Below are positions 32,883 to 43,497 of a stretch of 64,000 nucleotides of DNA, piece after piece (within the stretch, counting starts at the first letter, position 1; the number at the start of each line of letters is the position of its first letter). The position numbers and the translations under genes were made by a program. The DNA is from Blepharisma stoltei (Eukaryota; Ciliophora; Heterotrichea; Heterotrichida; Blepharismidae). The DNA is taken from assembly GCA_914767885.1 (NCBI GenBank), contig CAJZBQ010000062.1, forward strand, positions 372,001 through 436,000, written 5' to 3'. Under the pieces are notes generated by a model that saw only the letters and a program-made list of their open reading frames with translations, had not been told where the DNA came from and did not search any database.

Positions 32883-33659
32883 TTACTCAAACTGATTTAC
32901 AACCGGATCGATTACCATATCCTTTATTCTTGCTAATTTCTCTCCAAATGTCATAGCAGGCTTCTCTATTTGAAATTTTTCAAACTCATAGGGCCTAATG
33001 TGAGTGTCTGCAGTTTCCAATTTTTCTTTTGCTGTGGTCAAATTATTTGGAGTGATTGACCTCCCATGAGAAGGGCTAGAATCTCTTCTAAAATTCTTTC
33101 CTATACTATTAATAGGACTCTGTGAATATAGTATAATTTTTGATTTTGGGTTTATATAAATTATATTTGGCTTATAAAGTCGGCTTTCTTCAAAAAGGAT
33201 TTTTTCATGAGTAAAAAAGCCTTCATTTTTTTGAATTAATTTTTTTCTTCTCGGAGATGCGTTTGGGTCAGCTGTTTTCGAGCGTAATCGATATTTTCTT
33301 TGTGTCCTGTTTGCTGAAAATGTGCAAGCAGTAGGGGAAAAGAGCTGACTTTTTGCATCATATTTTAGACGAGAGGTATTGTCAACAAAATCATTTAAAA
33401 AGTCAGGAATTTCAGCCATGGGTGTGCCTTTGGATTGCCTTAGTTCATTTTTAGTTAAAAATGTATCAACGTGCATGTTCAGAGGATAAATTCTTTTACT
33501 AAAATTCGCAAGATTAGTAGGCTTGGATTTTATGGTTAATTGGCTATGATTAGGCTTGATTGCTTGAAAACTCAAATGATTCATTCTTTCTGGGGTCATA
33601 GCTCTGATTGGTGAAGGAAATGCACGAGGAAGAATGTCATATTGTTTTGATTTATTCAT
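32883..33659 (-). CDS. Uncharacterised basic 258-aa protein
   Basis: Uninterrupted frame with a Met start. Pro/Ser/Lys-rich and largely disordered, with repeated SP/TP sites (AFPSPIR, AMTPERM, ASPRRKK, SITPNN). Resembles many lineage-restricted ciliate proteins that may be cytoskeletal phosphoproteins, but I recognise no domain. Divergent from none of its neighbours; 426 bp separate it from H2B. Confidence 0.75.
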   Translation of the reverse strand: MNKSKQYDILPRAFPSPIRAMTPERMNHLSFQAIKPNHSQLTIKSKPTNLANFSKRIYPLNMHVDTFLTKNELRQSKGTPMAEIPDFLNDFVDNTSRLKYDAKSQLFSPTACTFSANRTQRKYRLRSKTADPNASPRRKKLIQKNEGFFTHEKILFEESRLYKPNIIYINPKSKIILYSQSPINSIGKNFRRDSSPSHGRSITPNNLTTAKEKLETADTHIRPYEFEKFQIEKPAMTFGEKLARIKDMVIDPVVNQFE

Positions 33660-34081
33660 TTTGTTGTTTTAAATGATTGATTCTTTTCAATTCTAATATC
33701 AGTAAAATACATTTCTAATTATTCAAAAGAAAGCAAAATTAATTTTTTTAAGGCGAAATTATTTAGCATAAATAAAGCTTTATGATAATTTGCAAATCTC
33801 CCAGTTCTGATTCTTAATCAAATTTAATTCATAAAATTTAATTTTTAATTAATGTAAAAATTGCAGACAAACTATTTATATTAAATCCTAAATTCATTTT
33901 TCTCTGGGTTTTTCCCTTATTTGCAAATTTAATATAATAAAATTTTATCGTGTTTCCCCTAACATAACTTCAGACTAGAAAAGAAATAAGGATTTTAATT
34001 CTAAGCTCAAGCACAAACACAACAAGAGAAATGAAAAATAAAGAAACAAAAACCGGTTTCAAATACTAAAACTCAATTAAA
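33660..34081. other. AT-rich intergenic DNA
   Basis: Spacer between the 3' end of H2B and the start of the 258-aa gene, both on the minus strand. No feature recognised; it must contain the latter's promoter. Confidence 0.5.
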
Positions 34082-34426
34082 TTATGATGTAAATTTAGTG
34101 ACTGCCTTAGTTCCTTCACTGACGGCGTGTTTTGCAAGTTCACCAGGGAGAATAAGTCTTACTGAAGTTTGGACTTCTCTGCTGCTGAGAGTTCTTTTCT
34201 TTTCGTATCTGACGAGTTTGCTTGCTTCAAAGCAGACTCTTTCGAAAATATCGTTGATGAATGAGTTCATAATGCTCATTGATCTTTTAGAGATTCCAAT
34301 ATCTGGGTGGACTTGTTTTAGGACTCTGTAAATGTAGAGAGCGAAAGTTTCTGATCTCTTCTTTCCTTTCTTCTTGTCTACGTGCTTGGCGGCTCCTGAT
34401 TCTACTTTCTTAGTGTCTTTAACCAT
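34082..34426 (-). CDS. H2B: Histone H2B
   Basis: 114 aa, intronless. The Lys-rich short tail is followed by [38 protein letters not shown] and the closing [22 protein letters not shown], conserved H2B core including the ubiquitin-acceptor region AVTK. The tail is shorter than in animals, as in other ciliates. Partner of H2A in the nucleosome. Confidence 0.98.
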   Translation of the reverse strand: MVKDTKKVESGAAKHVDKKKGKKRSETFALYIYRVLKQVHPDIGISKRSMSIMNSFINDIFERVCFEASKLVRYEKKRTLSSREVQTSVRLILPGELAKHAVSEGTKAVTKFTS

Positions 34427-34439
34427 TTTATTATATTGA

Positions 34440-34505
34440 GTCCCATATTTTCGAACTATTTATATACAAAAATAATCCTCAAAATGGATTTTGATTGGCT
34501 GATTA
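34440..34505 (-). promoter_or_regulatory. H2B promoter region with CCAAT and TATA-like boxes
   Basis: Reading the minus strand upstream of H2B: CAGCCAATCAAAATCC (CCAAT box) followed about 25 bp nearer the gene by GTATATAAATAG (TATA-like), about 25-30 bp before the ATG region. Function not shown by sequence alone. Confidence 0.5.
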
Positions 34506-34606
34506 AAAATATCTATTTAGATATGGATAACAAAATTTAATAAAGGGAATATCCAATTACTAACGAAAAGTACAAAATTAAATAAACGTGTTTTTTGAAG
34601 ACCAAA

Positions 34607-36224
34607 TTAACTACCATCACCCCTGGATCCTGTTGAACTTTTAAGCAGCATTCTATTGGACGGTGAATTTTGAAAAGCTTCTTTAATTCATGGGTGTTCA
34701 AAAGCTTCATCTGGTGTCATTCTTGTGAATGGGTTTCAATCAAGACATCCTAAAATAAAGCTTACGTTCAATAAAACCTAGAAAGACTTCGTCTGATGAT
34801 TTAGCTTTTTCTTCCAATGTTCGTGTTCCTGGAAATCTTTTTTTACCTCTACTATTCGGGACAATTTTTGGATTCATTTCTTCAAAAAACAAATTTTTTC
34901 TTGTAGCTTGCTCCATAAGCTCTTCGGGAGGAAGTCCTTTCACTTCCATAATGCACAACAGCTGCTCATGCTCACTTTCTCCTGGGAAAATCGGACAGCC
35001 GGAATGCAGCTCTGCAAGAATACACCCTAATGATCACATATCAATTGCTACCGTATAAGGAATCCCCAATATTATTTCTGGAGCTCTGTAAAATCTACTT
35101 TGTATATAAGTATATAATTTTTCTTCTTCAAAACAAGAAGATCCAAAATCAATCACTTTGATTCCAGATTTATTTGGATGCTTCAGGAGAATATTTTCGG
35201 GCTTCAAATCGCAATGAATTATTTTATGCTCTCTTAAAAACGCGAGACATATTAAAATCTGTATACCAAAGCGCTTTACAAGAGTAAGGGAAAATCCATG
35301 AAATCCATTGTTTTTTAGAAGTTCATATAAATTGATGGAAAGCAGCTCAAAAGTAATGCATAAATGTTTTCTAAAAATAAAGCAGTCTTCCATTTGCACG
35401 CAATGAGCTTCTGAGTCTTTGCCGTTTTCGTTCATATGCTGGAGAACTTTAATTTCCACTTTTCCTTGTCTATGAAACCTTCTTTGGTTTCTAATGATTT
35501 TTAGAGCTACAAGTTTTTTAGTTTTATGGTCTAGACATTTGCAGACCTGTCCAAAAGATCCTTTTCCTAAGATTTCAATTATTTCATATCTGTATGAGAT
35601 ATGATCTCCAGTTACCAATTTATAGTCAGATCTGTCATCATCATAGCCAAAATTGGCTTGAGTAGGATCTGGCTGTATTTTCTTGGATTTTAACCCAAGA
35701 AAATAAATTTCTGAATATTCTAAAACCTCATTTTGTTCGTATTTCGTCATAAAAGATTCAAATTCTTTTAGAACTTCTGGAGGGGATATAGGGAGTTTAT
35801 GAAACAGCAATAATGTATCTGGATCACTTGGAGCGTGACTTATTGATTTATGCCTAATTGCTATCTTTGCTCTAGGACTTGGCCTTGCGCTACGTGTTTC
35901 GTCTCTGCTTAAGCAGTTATTGCTGCGGTTTAAGCTGCTATTCAGCTTGAATGATGAATTTGCGGATGATTCCAAAGTGTTGTTTAATGAAAACTTGTCA
36001 GACAAATGAACAGGAAATCCTCTGTCAGTTCGTTTAGGAAGTGTCAGCTGCTTAGGTGTCCTCATTTCATGAGGAAAAGCAGTAAATGATATTGCTGGAT
36101 CTCCTTTTTTCTTAAGAGATAAGTTTAAAATGTTTCTTTTAGGCACACTAGGCTTCCTTGAATTAGATGCTAACGGCCTCAGTTTTGAAATTTTGATACG
36201 TGGAGATAGACCTTGGCCATTCAT
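34607..36224 (-). CDS. DYRK-family protein kinase
   Basis: 533 aa with one 16-nt intron. Disordered N-terminus of about 140 aa, a NAPA-like lead-in (PPEVLKEFESFMTKYEQNEVLEYSEIYFLG), then kinase GKGSFGQV, VALKII, HCDLKPENILL, IDFGSSC and the DYRK autophosphorylation loop YTYIQSRFYRAPEIILG. TGA supplies Trp of MWSLGCIL. The C-lobe ends CLDWNPFTRMTPDEAFEHPWI after splicing. The DH box-like lead-in and YxY loop point to the DYRK2/3/4 or yeast Yak/Pom-type branch; which one is not resolvable by eye. Confidence 0.93.
34750..34765 (-). other. 16-nt intron
   Basis: GTAAGCTTTATTTTAG on the minus strand; splicing restores ERCLDWNPFTRMTP of subdomain XI. Confidence 0.92.
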
Positions 36225-36373
36225 GATATTTATTTATGAATAAAAATTTACTTTTCATTTAATTTTGGTTTAGTATATTGATTTAAGTTTAAGAAAAAAC
36301 AATTGTTTATTTTTCTGTGATAGAAAATGATGCTGAAGAATAAGAGATATCATTAAATCATAACGGGCTCTCT

Positions 36374-36583
36374 TAACTCTCCGTCCATAAGTGAACAAAA
36401 AATTTGTTTAATAATATTTTATCATAAAATTATTTGATATATGATGGCAATGAGTATAATGAAAAATTCTTGCTAATTTCACAGAATTTGCATTTTAAAC
36501 ATAGATTTTAAATTGGTTTTTTTTTAGAAAAAAAAAACTTTGTGAGCGAGCAAAATTTTTTTGGTCCCTCACGGAGGGAACAA
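36374..36583 (+). mobile_element. Decayed MITE copy, about 210 bp
   Basis: TA-ACTCTCCGTCCATAAGTGAACAAAA at the left, CCCTCACGGAGGGAACAA-TA at the right, most of the core deleted. In the spacer between DYRK and the next gene. Confidence 0.65.
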
Positions 36584-36772
36584 TAAAGAATTTTAACTGG
36601 CCTATAGATGCTAAAAAGTGGTACACCAATAAGATTATTTACAAAAATATATAAATTATAGTTCAGACTCATGAAAATTGCTTAAAATGCCTGTGTTTGA
36701 AATTTTTCATATTTTGAAAATAATTGTTAAATCATAGAATATGTAATGAATTTCAGTCATTAATTTGCAAAT

Positions 36773-37534
36773 ATGAAAGCAATAAGAAGAAGCTATTCTT
36801 TACTCTTCCCCTGGAGATTCAATGATAAAAGCCCATTCAGGCTTTTTCCTGTATCAAAGCTGCTCTTTACTGAGCTTGATGAAGCTCGAGAAGGATTCTT
36901 ACAAGCTTACGACGAAGTCTTAAAGTCTTTAGAAGACTACGATTTCGAACATTTAAATTCTATCATGGAGCCGAGATTATTTTCAGAAATTAAGATCGGT
37001 CTGAATTCAATAAAAGGCAGAGAGCAATGCGTCAAAAGAATAAATACTGACGATCATGTAGATGTGTATTTTTATAATCAAAACCTCTATATTGGAGCTG
37101 AAATCGACAGGTCAAAGAACGAAAACCTTTATCCTGAGCCAATAACTGTAATGAGATATAATCCTCGCAATCTCAATGATATGAGAAGAATTTCAATTGA
37201 TAAATGACATATATATGGGATCTCTTCAAATAGCTTTATTTTGAAAATTGATGTTGTATTTAATACCTCAAAAAAGCTGGTGATAGTTAATGAGAAAGAT
37301 GAAAAAATTGTGGGAGATATCAGTGATTCTCGAGAAACTCATAAGTTCCGATTTGAAAAAATGATTAAGGGTGAGGTGGGAAGCTTCAAAAAAATTGAAC
37401 TGGGTATTAAGGCTTTAAGCTATTCATTATTTCCGAGATTTGGAGTAAATCCTTTTGAGGAGTCTGAGTGGATTATTACTGATATTGATGATTTTTTAAA
37501 TGGAAATCCTTATAAAGCAATTGAAAATTCGTAA
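36773..37534 (+). CDS. Tim44/mL45-like domain protein
   Basis: 253 aa, read through one TGA(Trp). The helical lead FLQAYDEVLKSLEDYDFEHLNSIMEPRLFSEIKIGL followed by a curved-sheet region (VDVYFYNQNLYIGAEIDRS, SFILKIDVVFNTSKKLVIVNEKD) resembles the Tim44-like fold of Tim44 and mitoribosomal protein mL45. The N-terminus is Arg-rich and aromatic (MKAIRRSYSLLFPWRF), compatible with a mitochondrial presequence. Identification is by pattern only. Confidence 0.5.
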
Positions 37535-37782
37535 TTTAAAAATTCTTTGTTTTAATTACTATATCTGATTTCGATCGTCATAGCTAATGTTAAATCTATT
37601 TAAATGCAAAGATGAAGTTTCTTTAATTTTTAAATTTTTTTTCAGTAATTTTTAATAATCTTGCAAAGTTCATTTCAATTTATGAATTAATAACTATTAA
37701 TTTTCGGTTAATAAATCTGCTTCCAATCAATAATTGTGTAATTAAAAATAAATATTTAACTCATAGAGGTTTAAATGGTTAA

Positions 37783-38817
37783 TTAGCGAACTGTAAACTT
37801 AATGCTTGATTGAGCTAATGTCGCTTCACCAGGATTAGTTAATCCACAAGTTCCTGAACAAATTTGAACAATCCCAGTATAATTTCCAGTTGGAAGTTGA
37901 GGAGTCATAGGAATTTCAAACTTAGCAGAGTAGCTATCAACAGCAAATCCCTCATTAAAGTAATCATATGAGAATGGCTTACTCCCCCCACCCTCAGTGA
38001 GTGAATAAAACCATAAGAAAAATAGCTATTTTTTGCCCAAAAACCCACCCTCCTTAAGTGAACAAAAATTTTTTTTTTATGAAAAAAGAAATTGATATAT
38101 AAGTGATAATTAGTATAATGAAACTCGAGCTAATTCTGTTTTTAATTTTAAACAAATTGCGTTTTAAAACATAAATTTAATAAATTAAATCAGTATTTGC
38201 TTTCCAATTTTTTCAAATTAAGATTTTTTTAAAATTTCGAAGAAAAAAAAATTAACCCCCCTCCGTGAGTGAGTAAAAATTTTCTTGTTCACTCACGGAG
38301 GGGGGGAGTTAACAGAAGTTCCAGGAGGCGTAACAGTCAACAACACTTGTCCGGTTCCTGTTGCAGAGGTTACGGTGAATATCACTTGAACTTTAAATAC
38401 TGTGTTGACACCTCCAGTAGAAGGAGTAACATAGGTACTATTAATTACTGCTGCACCTCCATTGACAACTGGACAAATCTGATTTAAGGATTCACAAAAA
38501 TAAATTGAGTCTTGGCTTGGGCCTGCTCTTTTGACAGCTGTAAACATGGTGCTTGGAGATGGTTGCGGGTTTTGGCATAAGTATAAGCAGATTTGCTGGG
38601 CAAAAGCGTCTTTTATTGTTGAGCATAAGCCAGAGCAAGTTGTTGGAGGAGTATTTCCTGATAATGTTTGGTATAATGGCTGGAGATTTGTATCTGCAAA
38701 GGCAACACAAGGTTGACACATATCAATTGCTCCGTCTGAAGAGAACGATGGTGAGGTTTCATATGAACTTGCAAGTGCTATGAATGCAACAAGAATTGCA
38801 ATCTTTATTCCAGACAT
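37783..38817 (-). CDS. Secreted saposin-like (SapB) two-domain protein
   Basis: 234 aa after MITE removal (705 nt). Signal peptide MSGIKIAILVAFIALASS. SapB-like helical domain with paired cysteines: MCQPC..TTCSGLC..QQICLYLC. The C-terminal half is beta-rich (FKVQVIFTVTSATGTGQVLLTV..GNYTGIVQICSGTCG), similar in feel to ML or PG/PI-transfer type domains. Probably lysosomal, phagosomal or secreted, lipid-binding by analogy. The MITE interrupts PPGTSV|KPFSYDY. Confidence 0.75.
37980..38309 (+). mobile_element. MITE-type IES, 330 bp, in saposin-like gene
   Basis: TA at 37980-37981 and 38310-38311; ends ACTCCCCCCACCCTCAGTGAG and CACTCACGGAGGGGGGGAGT. Excision restores the frame to the TAA at 37783-37785. 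Confidence 0.88.
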
Positions 38818-39579
38818 TTATTATTTCACCACTTCGGTGTATATGAAGCAAATTATTTATTTCAGTCACAAGTTATTAATTTTACTCACACTAATCCGTT
38901 TTTGGTCTTAATGTTTATTAAGATGAAGAGAATTTAATTTTTGAGAAGTTAAATAAGAAATATTGAGTCTTTGGAAAAAGTTGATTTTTTATTTTACAAA
39001 ATTTTCAATGCTTTTCTTATTTAAATGCAGTTTCAATAGAAAAATTAACTAGATGAATTTATATAATTTTTTAGAAAAATTAAAACTCATGTTGGCTAAA
39101 GCTATATAATTATTATGCAAAAACAGCGATACCAGCTCAGCTCATTGAATATAAAATTAATTTTTAGTCTATAGCTGAATGGTTATATATCAATAGTGCA
39201 TTTAAGATTATCTACTTTTTCATGATTTTTGAAATTTTAAATCCTTTCTTAAGAAAATTTAATTATACTATTCCTTTCAAATTTAATTTCACTGTACTCT
39301 TGTTTTTTAGCCTCCTAGATGATCCTATCTTAAAGTATCTAAATCTTGCTTAATTTTTATTTTTAATTATTTTTAGCGAAAGATATTTATAAATATTGAG
39401 CATCATGATTTCTTTTAGATTAATTATTATTAAACATTAAATAAAAGAACTCAAATTCTCAAATTAAAATTTTAAGAAGTACCCTATTTGGACTTTTGGA
39501 CAAAGCGCCATTTTGCCCACCTTTTTATTGAATGGCGCTAAGTGCGCCATATGCCAAAATTCTTACAATAATTCTTACT
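38818..39579. other. AT-rich intergenic DNA
   Basis: Divergent promoter region between the saposin-like and C2H2 genes. Near 39505-39550 a small imperfect inverted repeat with GCGCCAT / ATGGCGC words recalls the hairpin elements. Otherwise nothing recognised. Confidence 0.4.
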
Positions 39580-40531
39580 ATGCTGAAGATTGAAGAAGAG
39601 CCCGCAGTCCAATTCACACCCGCGAAATTTACGAAAAATGAATTTGCCGCGGGTTTTGAAACCCCTCAGCCAATAACTTTGTATTATTTTCAGTGCTCAA
39701 ATTCCTTACTCCCCCCTCCGTGATCGAAAAAAATTTTACAAATTAATTTAATATTTGCTTTTCCAATTTTTGCGAAGTAGGATTTTTTTAAATTTTGAAA
39801 AAAGTTTTTTCTATAAATTTTTATACAATTTTTTTTTTAAAAAAAAAAATTAACCCCCCCTCCTGGAGCGAACAAGATTTTTTTGTTCTTTTACAGAGTG
39901 GGGCGAGTTAGTGCCAACTTTCAATGAGCGACTCCCAATTCCCGAGATTATAGTGGGTGCATCCCCAAATCTTTCTACCTGTCCGAATACCCCTGAGATC
40001 TTATCTCAAAGAAAGATCTTCAGTTGTTCTTTGTGCTCGAAATTCTATACAAGATCATCAACCTTAAAGGTTCACATGAGAAAGCATACTGGTGAGAAAC
40101 CTTATGCATGCAGGATCTGCAGCAAAAGTTTCTCAGAAAAAGGCAATTTAATTACCCATGAAAGGATGCATACAGGCGAAAAACCGTTTGTATGCCCTCA
40201 ATGTGGAAATCGCTTTTCCACTCAAGGACATTTGACAGATCATATGAGGCGGCATTCAGGGGATAGGCCATTTGTATGTAAAGCATGTGAGAAATCATTT
40301 ATGAGGTCGAGCACTTTGAAAATTCATATAAGAAAACACACTGGAGAAAAACCTTTTGTCTGTGAATTCTGCAGCAAAGCTTTCAGTGAGTCTGGGAACT
40401 TGAAAACCCATAGGAGAACTCACACAGGGGAAAGACCTTATATATGTAAATACCCTGGCTGTACAAAAGCTTTTAAAACGAAAGGTCACTTAGTGGACCA
40501 CATGAAGACTAAGCAGCATCAAGATTATTAA
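39580..40531 (+). CDS. Six-finger C2H2 zinc finger protein
   Basis: 249 aa after MITE removal (750 nt). Five classic fingers (CSLCSKFYTRSSTLKVHMRKH, then CRIC, CPQC, CKAC, CEFC) joined by TGEKP linkers, and a sixth with the wider CKYPGCTKAF start, as in TFIIIA/Zic/Gli-type fingers. Short acidic N-terminus MLKIEEEPAVQ. A sequence-specific DNA-binding transcription factor by family; target unknown. An upstream in-frame ATG at 39532 would add 16 residues. Confidence 0.88.
39707..39908 (+). mobile_element. MITE-type IES, 202 bp, internally deleted
   Basis: TA at 39707-39708 and 39909-39910; left end ACTCCCCCCTCCGTGATCGAA, then directly into the right half of the core; right end CAGAGTGGGGCGAGT. 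Excision: TCC TTA GTG CCA. Confidence 0.85.
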
Positions 40532-40574
40532 TTAATAATCATAATCAACATTTGAAATTAATTATCACTCACTG

Positions 40575-42032
40575 TTATAGGTGACTAACAATGATCTCTT
40601 GAAATTCATTATAATCAATCCCTCCATCTCCGTTTTTGTCAACTTCATCAATTATGGTGCTCCAAACTTTGTTTTCTGAAGTAGCTTTGCCTTCCAGCAT
40701 CCTTTTCAATTCTTGAGCTGAAATAGACTGATTTCCATCTTCATCAAACGCATCGAAAGCATGCTTCATATTTTCACTTGAGACCAGCACTTTCTGATCC
40801 ATCGTTGCCTTTAAAAATTCAAAATAGTCAATAAACCCACTATTATCAGTATCAACTTCAGCCATAATTCTGGTCACTTCTTCATCTGCTGCTTCTGCGC
40901 CCATAATTTTGACAAACTGTTCCATCAGTTCATCCCTGCTTAGTTTACCGTCATGATTTGTGTCCATTGCAATGAAAATATCTCTCAATGATTTTGTGTC
41001 TTTTAGAGATAAGCATTGTGTCGTTATAAAAGCTCGGATTGCGTCTTTTAACTTGTTTGAAGCTTCAAAGCGCTGAAGATTTGTTAAGGCTGACTGCATT
41101 AGATCAGGATGTGGAGATGCTACGGAAACATTTCGGGTCATCCAGATGTGCTCTAAAGCTTGGGCAGCAGATAATCGAGTAGAAGCAGGACATAGAAGGG
41201 CTGAGATCATGTCTTTGGCAGCTTTTGAAACAGTTCTTCAAATTTCTCCTTTGAAAGTAAATTTCCCTCTTTTCACGTTTTCTATTATTTCTTCATCTGT
41301 TTTCCCATCGAAAGGAGGTCGTCCGCATAGCAAAATATAAAGAATCACCCCGCAGCTCCACAAGTCGCATTTTTCATTATAAGTCCCAGAAAGAACTTCT
41401 GGGGAAATATAATACGCAGTCCCAAGGGTTCCTTCGATTGGCACACCTTTCGTAAATCGCTCACTTGCACCAAAATCAATCAGTTTAATATTTGAAATAT
41501 CTCCTTGTTCTTCTAGTAGGATATTTTCAGGCTTAATGTCTCGATGTGCTATACAATGCTCATGAAGATAAGAAACCGCAGAAAATAATTGGCACATTAT
41601 TTGCGCAGCTTGTAACTCATTGAAGTTTTGCCGCTTAAGAATTTCTCCAAATAATTCTCCCCCTTTGCAATTTTCCATCACAATATAAAAACGCATGGAA
41701 TCTTCGAAAAATTCGTAAACCCTGATAATGTTAGGATGGTCGAGTGTTTTAAGGATATCTAGCTCGTTCATCAAGAGCTTTTGCTTGTCTTCGTCTATAG
41801 CAAGATCTTTTCGAAATATTTTTACTGCTCTTTCAGTGCCTGTAGTTAAATGGAAGCACAGCTTGACATCTCCAAAGGCTCCTGATCCTAATTTTTTGCC
41901 TAATTTATAGACTTCTTGGAATTTATGTTCATTTTCTACTACAAAAGTTGATGGCTGCACCTTGATTTCGGATACTGTACAGATTTTAACCACTTGGTCC
42001 TTTACTTTCATTTTGCTTGTTCCACAACCCAT
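40575..42032 (-). CDS. Calcium-dependent protein kinase (CDPK)
   Basis: 485 aa, intronless, one TGA(Trp). MGCGTSK start suits N-myristoylation and palmitoylation. Kinase: GSGAFGDV, AVKIFRKD, HRDIKPENILL, IDFGAS, GTAYYISPEV. The autoinhibitory junction is followed by four EF-hands: DTNHDGKLSRDE, DTDNSGFIDYFE, DEDGNQSISAQE, DKNGDGGIDYNE. Canonical CDPK order as in plants, apicomplexans and ciliates; Ca2+ binding relieves autoinhibition. Confidence 0.96.
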
Positions 42033-42134
42033 TTTAAAATGTATATAAATAAAAATTTTACTGGCAATTGGTAGTTAACTCCTTCAGGTTATTATTCATT
42101 TATGAAACTATTTATCAAGTTAAAATGTGCATAA

Positions 42135-42694
42135 TATACTTAAATGGCAGGTGACGATCTATCATGGGTATTGGCCTTGAGGGAGCTATATTTATCCCAG
42201 ATGTGCTTTTTTGGTGTGGAGAAAAAATTGGGCTAGCCTATAGGTTAGAGGCAGAAGAACAGCTTCAAGTTTTTTTAGAGCAGCATCCAGGTTGGTGTCT
42301 AAAGAGAGGGTTACTTACATGCTAGGCTGCTTGATGATTTTTCCCGAATTGCGCAAGTGATTGAGTTTTATCCTTTGAATTTAATCCAGGAAAAGAAGGT
42401 GAGTTGAAAGATCTGTCAAAGGCGCAAGTCTTTCCAGTTAAAAAGGCTCCCAATAGAGTAATCTGTCTGATCCCAGGATTAGCTAATAGGGCTTAGAGTT
42501 AGAAACGGTTCTGCCTAACAGGCTCGTAAGACGCGGAACTAAAGCGGAATCACTATTAGGTTTCCCCGGAACCTTGGGTTTCCCATAAATAGCCCTATAA
42601 GTCCACCCCAGGCATCATTGTGATTGGATTGCTGTCGAGTATTCTATAATAAGGTGTTTAAAACACAATTCTTTAATCTGATCTAATTTCGTCT
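42135..42694 (+). mobile_element. Retroposon-like insert, intergenic
   Basis: 560 bp flanked by a 13-bp duplication with two mismatches (AAAATGTGCATAA at 42122-42134, AAAACGTGCACAA at 42695-42707). Tail TTTAATCTGATCTAATTT. Internal complementary blocks (AATAGGGCTTAGAG and CATAAATAGCCCTATAAG). No ORF. The mismatched duplication suggests an older insertion. A structured RNA gene is the alternative. Confidence 0.55.
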
Positions 42695-42904
42695 AAAACG
42701 TGCACAAATTTTATAGATTAAATTTTTAAAAAGTTTTTTTTTACAATATTTGATAAATCATTGCTCATGGAATTGCATAAACGAATGTAGGCTAATTTAA
42801 TGCAATTCAAAACGATTATAATAATTCATGGCTGTTAAATTTATGAGAAAAATGCATTATAGCTTTATATAATTGATAAAAGCTCAAATTAATTTAAATA
42901 ATTT

Positions 42905-43336
42905 CTAATCTTGGCTATTATATAATTGTTTGCTGTTTATGACAATTCCTACCTCTATAATAAAAGGTATCAGCACTGTAAATGCCCAAATGCCCCACAA
43001 TCCTGAGTATCTCCAATCATCTAAAATGAACCAACATGTGATGATCACCCCTAGGCAATGTAAAACTATTTCCACAATATTTGCGTGATCATAAAACAAT
43101 GACAATCCTGAAAACAACACCAAAATTTCTACTCCCAGAAGTAGTAAACTTATCACTGCACATGCCAACAGCGACCTATCTGCTTCTTCGAAATCTGAAT
43201 CTGAGTCTGAAATTGGATAATCAAAAGATGAGTATACGTTTTGTTTGTGAGTGTAAAGTATAGTAATATTCATCACCACTTGGCAAATAACTGCTAAAAA
43301 CTTTGCCGGCATGATGCTTTCGTTCAGTTTCGTCAT
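42905..43336 (-). CDS. TMEM107: TMEM107-like ciliary transition zone protein
   Basis: 143 aa with four membrane spans: PAKFLAVICQVVMNITILYT, LLACAVISLLLLGVEILVLFSGLSLFYD, IVEIVLHCLGVIITCWFILDDW, and WAFTVLIPFIIEVGIVI. Length, four-helix layout, the SGLSLF and F-x-DDW positions match TMEM107, an MKS-module transition zone protein that gates the cilium. Complete and uninterrupted. Confidence 0.82.
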   Translation of the reverse strand: MTKLNESIMPAKFLAVICQVVMNITILYTHKQNVYSSFDYPISDSDSDFEEADRSLLACAVISLLLLGVEILVLFSGLSLFYDHANIVEIVLHCLGVIITCWFILDDWRYSGLWGIWAFTVLIPFIIEVGIVINSKQLYNSQD

Positions 43337-43497
43337 TGTAAAAAAGTTTTATATTTTATAAAATATGAGACTAAAATAAATTAATTTTGTTTATGGAAAA
43401 GCACAAATACCGCTTTTATAGGAGAATAAAATAATGCAGATTATTTAAATTTTTTTGGTGAATGTTGAGCTAAATAGACACTGAATTTGTGGGTATT

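Noticed and set aside
32818-32895. Short signal-peptide-like ORF (MNERKFFLLLLLFSII)
   Set aside because: Very short, overlaps the end of a minus-strand gene, AT-rich chance hydrophobic run.
38269-38783. Plus-strand ORFs opposite the saposin-like gene
   Set aside because: Shadows of the minus-strand gene, partly in the MITE end.
42135-42694. Structured RNA gene such as RNase P RNA
   Set aside because: Some stems exist but no conserved P RNA blocks; imperfect flanking duplications favour a retroposon-like insert.
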